Source: an uncultured Mucilaginibacter sp. (GTDB taxonomy: Bacteria; Bacteroidota; Bacteroidia; Sphingobacteriales; Sphingobacteriaceae). From it: a DNA stretch of 64,000 bases. Positions within the stretch are counted from its first letter, which is position 1. The number at the start of each line of letters is the position of its first letter. Below, piece by piece: positions 58,610 through 64,000 of the stretch. Position numbers and translations under genes: made by a program. Below the pieces are notes generated by a model, which was not told the origin of the DNA, did no database searches, and was given only the letters and a program-made list of their open reading frames with translations. The stretch covers positions 62,001-126,000 of the forward strand of contig CAIPFE010000007.1 in the NCBI GenBank assembly GCA_903864275.1. Direction: 5' to 3'.

Positions 58610-60712
58610 TTAGTTCACTTTGTCCCAAACATCTTGCCCAAAGGCCAAAACCTGCGTAATGTGGCCGGCATTGTCAGCGGTAAACTGTAGGGTAAAGCCG
58701 GGCTGCTTTTTTGAAAAAAACGCTAACGGGCTTGTAGCTGCAAAATCGAATTGCTGGTTATCCCATAATTGCTTTAAAACTAAACCACTGTCAGCAGCAC
58801 TAATTTGTAAGAATTGCCCTTTTTGGTTTCTAAACTCGTACTTGCCCTCCAGTTTTTTCAGGTCCTGTGCTGTTAATTTTATTTCGACAGGGGCGTGATA
58901 GTTATCATTCCTGACCCAAACATCTTGTCCAAAGGCCAAAACCTGTGTTATGCGGCCGGCATTATCAGCGGTAAACTCAAGGGTAAACTCCGGGTTCTCT
59001 TTTGCTGAAAACACCAGGGAGCTTGTGGCTGTAAAATCAATTTGCCTGTTATCCCATAATTGCTTTAAAACTAAGCCGCCGTCGGCAGCGGTAATTTGCA
59101 AAAATTGCCCTTTTCTGTCTTTAAACTCATAGTAGCCCTCAAATTTTTTCAGGGTCTGTGGGGGTAATTTTATTTGGTCGGCGGGGTGATAGCTATAAAC
59201 TCTGGTCCAGTCCTTTTTGTTCGAGGCCATGAATTTTGTAGCGATACCCTTATCATTTTTAGTGAATTTCACCATTTTAAAATAAGGGGCGTAAACTAGA
59301 AACGAGACGTCCGATTGGGCCGACATAGCCATTTCTTTGCCATCCCAAAGTTGTTTAGCGATCAATTTATCTTGTTTTGCAATAACCTGTATGTATGCCC
59401 TCTTATTCGCACCAAGGTGGTAAATTCCCTCCAACGCCTTTACCTGCTGTTTACTAAGCTGAACTTCCTTTAAGTCACTGTTGTTTGCCTTCAGCCATAT
59501 ATCACGGCCAAAGGCCAGTACCTTTGTCACATTACCATTTTTGTTTTTTGTAAACGTAAATGGTGCGCCATCCGCCATCGTAAATTCAAGTTCGCTTTTT
59601 TGGCTTAGCCGGAATTCGCGACCGTTCCATAATTGTTTTAGCACTAAGGCTTTGTTTACTTCGGTTAACCTGATAAAGGCGCTTTTATCAGGCGTTTTAT
59701 ATAAACCTTCAAAAGCTTTTAAGGCGCCGGTAACGTCATTCGCGTTTTTTTCGGCCACGCTATTCTGCAGCGCGCTCGCGCCTGGCGGGTTAACTAAAAA
59801 ATAACTGGCTGCAACCAGCAACACTACAAACGCATACTTGTATGCATGCGCGCTCGGCGATTTTTTTAAATTCATCATTTTGATTCGGGTTTTAACTTTT
59901 GAAGAGCCATATAAATTGGTTAACTGGTCGGCCCGGAGTTTAAACGAACCATGCAGGATACTAAGCTGGTAGTCCTTTTTATCAACGCCGCTGCTGATCA
60001 CCTCACTGTCGGCGATGTATTCGTGGTTAAGCTTGATACACCGTTTTAAATAAACCATCAGCGGGTTAACCCATAGCAGGGTATGCGCCAGTTCAGCAAA
60101 AAGTATATCTATACTATGCCATTGTTGTATGTGTACCTTTTCGTGCGATATAATTTGCCGCAATTCACCATCATTAAAAAGTTGTTTGTTGATAACCAGG
60201 TAATTGAAGAAGGAAAACGGGGCAGTCCCATCAGAAGCGCAATAGTAAATACCTGCGGTTAATTGTTTATCGGTCTTCTTGATCAGGATGCCGAGTTTAA
60301 TCAATTTTATGGCCAATCTTATCAGCAAAACCAGGCTTACCAATAAGTAAATACCAACTAAGGTTTGCATTAGTGATGGAAGTATAAAACCCTGGCTAAC
60401 GGCAGCATGGGCAGCATTAACGGGCGTATTAACACCCGTACTAACATGCGTATTAACCATTTGCGGATCACCAAAATTTGTGTACAGGCTATTTAATGGG
60501 TTGGCCGTCGTTATTTGACGTGGTATGCCGGCCAAATTCGAAAAACGCATTGCCGGCAGCAAAGGCAAAACCAGCGCTAACAATAAACTGGATAGCAGGT
60601 AAAACCTGTTTTGCCAAAATGATTTATCGTTTTTAAGCACCAGTAAATAAAACAGGAACAAGATGGATATCACCACATTGGCCTTTAACAGGTAAATAAT
60701 TAATGGTTCCAT
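58610..60712 (-). CDS. M56 family (BlaR1-like) membrane metallopeptidase with four tandem C-terminal repeats
   Basis: 700 residues. TM helices at about 5-25, 36-53, 112-135 and 291-308. The zinc motif HEKVH (190-194) with a downstream Glu in NHEYIADSEVI (near 231) is typical of BlaR1/MecR1 proteases, which cleave a BlaI-type repressor after sensing a ligand. Instead of a penicillin-binding sensor the extracytoplasmic part carries four related units of about 80-95 residues (about 332-700). Each starts LKxxEGxY and ends with a form of VLAFGQDVW or a degenerate version. Units 3 and 4 are nearly identical. So the signal is probably not a beta-lactam. Eight bp separate it from the repressor gene. 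Confidence 0.88.
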   Translation of the reverse strand: MEPLIIYLLKANVVISILFLFYLLVLKNDKSFWQNRFYLLSSLLLALVLPLLPAMRFSNLAGIPRQITTANPLNSLYTNFGDPQMVNTHVSTGVNTPVNAAHAAVSQGFILPSLMQTLVGIYLLVSLVLLIRLAIKLIKLGILIKKTDKQLTAGIYYCASDGTAPFSFFNYLVINKQLFNDGELRQIISHEKVHIQQWHSIDILFAELAHTLLWVNPLMVYLKRCIKLNHEYIADSEVISSGVDKKDYQLSILHGSFKLRADQLTNLYGSSKVKTRIKMMNLKKSPSAHAYKYAFVVLLVAASYFLVNPPGASALQNSVAEKNANDVTGALKAFEGLYKTPDKSAFIRLTEVNKALVLKQLWNGREFRLSQKSELEFTMADGAPFTFTKNKNGNVTKVLAFGRDIWLKANNSDLKEVQLSKQQVKALEGIYHLGANKRAYIQVIAKQDKLIAKQLWDGKEMAMSAQSDVSFLVYAPYFKMVKFTKNDKGIATKFMASNKKDWTRVYSYHPADQIKLPPQTLKKFEGYYEFKDRKGQFLQITAADGGLVLKQLWDNRQIDFTATSSLVFSAKENPEFTLEFTADNAGRITQVLAFGQDVWVRNDNYHAPVEIKLTAQDLKKLEGKYEFRNQKGQFLQISAADSGLVLKQLWDNQQFDFAATSPLAFFSKKQPGFTLQFTADNAGHITQVLAFGQDVWDKVN

Positions 60713-60719
60713 ACTGAAT

Positions 60720-61082
60720 TTATTTGTTCTTATCTTCTATCATTTTAACGATCTCTTTTAGTTCAGCTAAGGATACTTCATCCTCCTCCGCAAAAAATGA
60801 TACCACATTTTTCATTGAATTGCCAAACAGCCCCGCCAAAAGAGGCGTAACAAATTTCCGGGTATATTCCATTTTCGATACCGCCGCCGCATACCGGTAG
60901 GTACTTCCAAAATCTTCAAATTTTAAAAAGCCCTTGTCGGCCATACGCTTCATCATGGTTGCCACGGTATTTATATGCGGTTTAGGCTCGGGCAATTCTT
61001 CCCTTACATCCTTTACAAAAGCCTTTTTAAACTTCCAGATGATCTGCATTATGGCTTCTTCTTTTTCACTAAGTCGTTTCAT
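60720..61082 (-). CDS. BlaI/MecI-family transcriptional repressor
   Basis: 120 residues, winged helix: LSEKEEAIMQIIWKFKKAFV, HINTVATMMKRMADKGFLKF and a C-terminal dimerisation/cleavage region (EEDEVSLAELKEIVKMIED). This family binds palindromes with TACA/TGTA half-sites; AACTACAATTGTAGTT lies 34 bp upstream. In the known paradigm the M56 protease encoded next inactivates it. First gene of the operon. Confidence 0.92.
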   Translation of the reverse strand: MKRLSEKEEAIMQIIWKFKKAFVKDVREELPEPKPHINTVATMMKRMADKGFLKFEDFGSTYRYAAAVSKMEYTRKFVTPLLAGLFGNSMKNVVSFFAEEDEVSLAELKEIVKMIEDKNK

Positions 61083-61115
61083 GAAACAATTATAAAACTA
61101 ATTTTGTAATTATGC

Positions 61116-61131
61116 AACTACAATTGTAGTT
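61116..61131. promoter_or_regulatory. Probable BlaI operator
   Basis: Perfect 16-bp palindrome AACTACAATTGTAGTT with TACA...TGTA half-sites, 34 bp before the repressor start codon, as expected for auto-repression. Confidence 0.7.
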
Positions 61132-61214
61132 TTTTGGGAGAAGTTTTTTGGGCGGCAGCGATGGGTGGGTGTTAAGATTGTTTTAGGTGCTGTAACTATT
61201 TTTCGAGAGTGTTT

Positions 61215-61267
61215 CAGGATGCTTGTAGTCTAAGACTACAAGCATAGCTAATTCGTAGACAAAAGCT
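61215..61267. repeat. GTAGTCTAAGACTACAAG-family repeat, copy 2 (left flank of HNH cassette)
   Basis: TTGTAGTCTAAGACTACAAG is a perfect palindrome, followed by ATAGCTAATTCGTAGACAAA. Same orientation as the copy at 62639. Confidence 0.8.
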
Positions 61268-61372
61268 ACTAACAGCGGTCGATGTTTTTCACGAATGGTA
61301 AATTAATTATATTTTAGTAATTTTATATGATCAGTAAATTATTACTTTTTCAATTATGTTAATAAAGCAATA

Positions 61373-62299
61373 ATGAGTTATGAAAGTCAAATGCTGGAAG
61401 AGTTGGCTATGCCAGCAAAACGTGAAGTAGAGAATGCTCTGATAAAAATATTGTTTAAACATAATGGAGTTATTAAAGAGTTCGGATCGGGCCAAGAAAT
61501 TGTCGATGAAATAGCAAATGAATTTGAACTTAGTAATAACCAAAGGGAGGCTTACTTGCAAACAGTTTATCGAAAAGAAAATAGAATTAAAAGATCCAAT
61601 TTATGGCATCGTCTTTTATTTCGGGCCGCGGACTCTTTAGCAAAAGAAAAACTTGTTTCAAGACCAACTTCAACATTTAGTCTTACAAATAAAAAAGAAT
61701 GGATGCTTACAGAAGATGGTTATGATAAAGCTTTAAAACTCTTAGATATTCCAATTTCCCAAAAATATATTCTACCGACCAAATCTTATGAGGTGGAAAA
61801 GATCATTAAAAAACTAAACGAAAAACCCCGACCAGAAAATTATAATCCATTTGATACAACTAAAAAGCTTTCAAAATCAACAAAAGAATATTTGTTAAGA
61901 GCTCGAGGGTTCCGCCAAGCGATAATCGAAGCATATAATTATCAATGTGCCTTTTGCGGCATAAAAATACAGTCTCCGGACAATTTCTGCTGGGAGGTTG
62001 AGGCGGCTCATATTGTACCGCACAGTTTCAATGGAAGAGATGACATTTGGAATGGAATAGCTTTGTGCCATTTACACCATTGGGCATTTGACGTTGGTTG
62101 GTTTACAATAAAAAATGATTTCAAAATAGTAATTTCTGAAAAGATTAATTCTTTGCCTCAAAATTATGGCAAGATATGCGATCGTGATTTTCTCCGGTCA
62201 TCAAATAAAAATTCAAAGATTCTATTACCCAAGAGGAAGGAAATCTACCCTCACCAAAACTCATTAATCTGGCATAGGGAAAACAAATTTTACCCTTAA
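61373..62299 (+). CDS. HNH endonuclease
   Basis: 308 residues. N-terminal helical and winged-helix-like region, then an HNH fold: CAFCGIKI (Cys pair near 190), EAAHIVPHSFNGRDDIWNGI (first His and Asn) and LCHLHHWAFDVGWF (last His). It resembles HNH nucleases of stand-alone restriction-type or homing systems. Codon use looks AT-richer than the flanks (many AAA, TTA, AAT codons), suggesting transfer. The 60-residue gene 10 bp downstream is probably co-transcribed, and the pair lies between direct copies of a dispersed repeat. A defence role is an inference. Confidence 0.85.
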   Translation: MSYESQMLEELAMPAKREVENALIKILFKHNGVIKEFGSGQEIVDEIANEFELSNNQREAYLQTVYRKENRIKRSNLWHRLLFRAADSLAKEKLVSRPTSTFSLTNKKEWMLTEDGYDKALKLLDIPISQKYILPTKSYEVEKIIKKLNEKPRPENYNPFDTTKKLSKSTKEYLLRARGFRQAIIEAYNYQCAFCGIKIQSPDNFCWEVEAAHIVPHSFNGRDDIWNGIALCHLHHWAFDVGWFTIKNDFKIVISEKINSLPQNYGKICDRDFLRSSNKNSKILLPKRKEIYPHQNSLIWHRENKFYP

Positions 62300-62309
62300 A
62301 TAATTTATT

Positions 62310-62492
62310 ATGAACAGAAAAAAGATTGTTTATTCAATATGTATTGATGATATCCATAGAGTTGCAGCCCAGGAATTAGGTCGAGATTTAACTGAAACTG
62401 AAATCTTCGAAATTTCAAACAAAATTGGAGATTATATTGACTGGTATCAAGCAATCGAGAATGCGATTGCTGATTGCCGTGTTCCTGCATAA
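62310..62492 (+). CDS. Small protein of unknown function, paired with HNH gene
   Basis: 60 residues (MNRKKIVYSICIDDIHRVAA to ADCRVPA), with ELGRDLTETEIFEISNKIGD and YIDWYQAIENAI. I recall small Bacteroidota proteins with the pattern ELGRxLTxxE...DWYxAI but no function. Ten bp after the HNH stop, same strand, so probably one transcript. A regulator, immunity or inhibitor partner is possible but not shown. Confidence 0.65.
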   Translation: MNRKKIVYSICIDDIHRVAAQELGRDLTETEIFEISNKIGDYIDWYQAIENAIADCRVPA

Positions 62493-62844
62493 AATCGATA
62501 ACCCAACCCCCTCGCGAGTATCCTGGCCACCAAAAGCGTCGCGGTATTCGTGTGTTTTGCGTCTAGCCAACTGATTGCCAATTGATACGTCGTTACAGTG
62601 ATGGCTATGCACGGGAGGTGGCCCGATATTCGAAGTTCCCAACTTCGGATACATTATGCCCGTAGTCTAACACTACAAGCACAAACAATTCGTTGACAAA
62701 GTCTGCGAATCGCGGGAGAGTTCCCGTCGCGCCGCCCAAATCTTAACATAGGATAAGCTTATTTCTTACCATAGATCAAATAGAAGCCGCCTGTAATGTT
62801 ACAACTTTGTAATGTTCAATTACAACAATTTAGATTTTAAAAAA
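62493..62844. other. Intergenic region with repeat copy 3
   Basis: Holds the repeat at 62639-62704. The segment 62493-62640 (G/C-rich, CCCCCTCGCGAG and GCACGGGAGGTGGCC) shows no gene and could be degenerate mobile DNA. No clear promoter element for the next gene. Confidence 0.45.
62639..62704. repeat. GTAGTCTAAGACTACAAG-family repeat, copy 3 (right flank of HNH cassette)
   Basis: CCAACTTCGGATACATTATG then CCCGTAGTCTAACACTACAA and GCACAAACAATTCGTTGACA. Very close to copy 1, and similar in its middle to copy 2. Confidence 0.8.
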
Positions 62845-63408
62845 ATGAAAACTGTATCAAAGATCGTAGCCATACTATTATTCATGGTTAGCGCGAGTAC
62901 TATTAGTGTAAAGGCACAATCAAAACAAGAGATTGCAAAAATGCAGCAACAGCTAAAACAACTGACATCAGCTGACAAATTGGTGCAGCAACACCTAAAG
63001 ATATTCGACACACTGGATTATACAGTGTTCAGTGGTCAGCAATGGGCCCGCTTTCACGAAAGCCATGGTAAGGATATCAAAGTATATTGGCCTGATGGCC
63101 ACGTAACAACAGGCCTTGCCAAACATATTGAAGACATGAAAACCCTGTTCGTTTATGCGCCCGATACCCGCATCAAACAACATCCCATCCGCTTTGGATC
63201 AGGTAATTTTACGGCTGTGACAGGCGTTTTTGAAGGAACTTTTACCAAGCCAATGCCTATTGGAAATGGTAAATTCATCCAGCCAACCGGTAAAAAATTC
63301 AATATCCCTATGGCTACTATTGGTATCTGGAAAGATGGCCTAATGATAGAGGAACACTTGTTTTGGGATAACAAGGCTTACCTTGACCAAATTGGTTTAG
63401 GTAAATAA
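62845..63408 (+). CDS. Secreted SnoaL-like (ester-cyclase-type) protein
   Basis: 187 residues from ATG 62845 (MKTVSKIVAILLFMVSASTI, signal peptide ending VKAQS). The body has the SnoaL/NTF2-like fold: FSGQQWARFHESHGKDIKVY, THIRF-like HPIRFGSGNFTAVTGVFEGT, FIQPTGKKFNIPMATIGIWK and IEEHLFWDNKAYLDQIG. Members have diverse roles (polyketide cyclisation, detoxification) and no activity can be assigned. An upstream ATG at 62812 would remove the signal peptide from the N-terminus and is less likely. Confidence 0.82.
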   Translation: MKTVSKIVAILLFMVSASTISVKAQSKQEIAKMQQQLKQLTSADKLVQQHLKIFDTLDYTVFSGQQWARFHESHGKDIKVYWPDGHVTTGLAKHIEDMKTLFVYAPDTRIKQHPIRFGSGNFTAVTGVFEGTFTKPMPIGNGKFIQPTGKKFNIPMATIGIWKDGLMIEEHLFWDNKAYLDQIGLGK

Positions 63409-63421
63409 ATAAAACTAATCC

Positions 63422-63448
63422 GCAGGCGTACCAAACGGTATGCCTGCT
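63422..63448 (+). terminator. Hairpin after the SnoaL-like gene
   Basis: GCAGGCGTACC, loop AAAC, GGTATGCCTGC, with one G-T wobble; followed by TTAAATT rather than a clean T-run. Plausible terminator. Confidence 0.55.
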
Positions 63449-63463
63449 TAAATTAAAAAAAAT

Positions 63464-64000
63464 ATGAAATTGCAGGAACTGGCAAATATTGCCGGAAATT
63501 TTCCGTTAAGGGACAAAATAATGCCCTTATTATTTATCGGGCATGGACATCCGATGAATGCCTTATGGGATAATGACTTTACACAAACGCTGACAAAGCT
63601 TGGACGGAGCATAGATAAACCCAGCGCTGTACTGGTGATATCGGCTCATTGGGAAACGGTTGGTACTTATGTAAGCATAAATCCGGCACCCCGTACGATC
63701 TATGATTTTGGCGGATTCCCCGATGAACTGTTTCGCGTTAAATACGAGCCCCAGGGACATCCCGAATTAGCAAGGGAGTTAAAATCAATAGTGTCGCTAA
63801 CGGATGTAATGGAAGATCAGGACATGGGCCTTGACCATGGCGCCTGGACAGTATTAAAATTCATTTGGCCGGAGGCCGACGTTCCGGTTTTTGAGATGAG
63901 CATTGATTATTCAAAACCGGCCGCATATCACTTCCGGTTAGGCGAACAGCTGAAGGCATTGCGCCGTAAAGGTGTACTCATTCTTTGCAGCGGAAATATC
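63464..64000 (+). CDS. 4,5-DOPA dioxygenase extradiol family protein (YgiD-like), 3' end outside window
   Basis: 179 codons are open to the window edge. LigB/DODA-family signatures: PLLFIGHGHPMNALWDNDFT, SAVLVISAHWETVGTYVSIN and DMGLDHGAWTVLKF (metal-ligand His residues in HGHPMNA, SAHWE and LDHGAW). The family opens catechol-type rings with O2 using a divalent metal. The usual length is about 260-280 residues, so roughly 90 C-terminal residues are missing here because the window ends. Confidence 0.88.
   Translation, partial: MKLQELANIAGNFPLRDKIMPLLFIGHGHPMNALWDNDFTQTLTKLGRSIDKPSAVLVISAHWETVGTYVSINPAPRTIYDFGGFPDELFRVKYEPQGHPELARELKSIVSLTDVMEDQDMGLDHGAWTVLKFIWPEADVPVFEMSIDYSKPAAYHFRLGEQLKALRRKGVLILCSGNI

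Noticed and set aside
57321..61082. Beta-lactam resistance operon
   Set aside because: The M56 protein lacks a penicillin-binding sensor and no beta-lactamase gene is present.

Overview
The window looks like a chromosomal segment of a Bacteroidota bacterium, most likely Sphingobacteriaceae (Mucilaginibacter/Pedobacter-like). The support is type IX secretion (T9SS) C-terminal sorting domains, GH92 and DUF1080 glycan enzymes, promoters of the TTTG/TAnnTTTG type, no Shine-Dalgarno pattern, and many imperfect palindromic repeats between genes. No rRNA, tRNA, CRISPR array or prophage was seen.

Layout: 1-2 kb, the tail of a membrane protein and a DUF1080 enzyme. 2-10.5 kb, two giant paralogous surface proteins with propeller and cadherin-like repeats and type-B T9SS tails. 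10.5-18.7 kb, a complete histidine operon, hisG-D-C-B-H-A-F-IE, behind a consensus promoter and a 20-codon leader peptide with six His codons. 18.8-30 kb, housekeeping and secreted genes: WD40, NlpC/P60, ferredoxin, acyl-CoA reductase, polysaccharide deacetylase, DUF1349, YjbQ, TfoX-like, GMC oxidoreductase, a TIM-barrel isomerase and a MOSC protein. 30-35 kb, an Rrf2 regulator and a 1427-residue membrane sensor with a degenerate P-loop. 35.3-42.9 kb, an assimilatory sulfate operon (siroheme-type sulfite reductase, cobA, a Met8-TauE fusion, cysH, cysD, cysN) behind a Cys-codon leader peptide and an apparent terminator/antiterminator switch. 43-57 kb, MsrA, DUF3820, an aldo/keto reductase, a sorbosone-dehydrogenase-like lipoprotein with a cytochrome c, an ABC importer, methionine aminotransferase plus omega-amidase, and GH92. 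57-61 kb, a BlaI-M56-S41 operon. 61.3-62.5 kb, an HNH nuclease and a 60-residue protein between direct repeats. 62.8-64 kb, a SnoaL-like protein and a truncated DODA-type dioxygenase.

How the genes work together: the his operon makes histidine from PRPP. The cys cluster activates sulfate (CysDN), reduces APS (CysH) and sulfite (sulfite reductase), and makes the siroheme that the sulfite reductase needs (CobA plus the Met8-like domain). Both operons begin with a leader peptide rich in the amino acid they make, which points to ribosome-mediated attenuation.

The most unusual features are: (1) hisF has no start codon of its own and is read in frame from a DUF559 endonuclease-like ORF, which is bracketed by inverted copies of a G-rich palindrome also present at three other his junctions; (2) the Cys leader attenuator; (3) the His leader; (4) repeats whose arms supply the stop codons of neighbouring genes; (5) an HNH cassette flanked by direct repeats; (6) the giant Cache/degenerate-NTPase protein. 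Protein family names come from motif recognition by eye, not from a database search.
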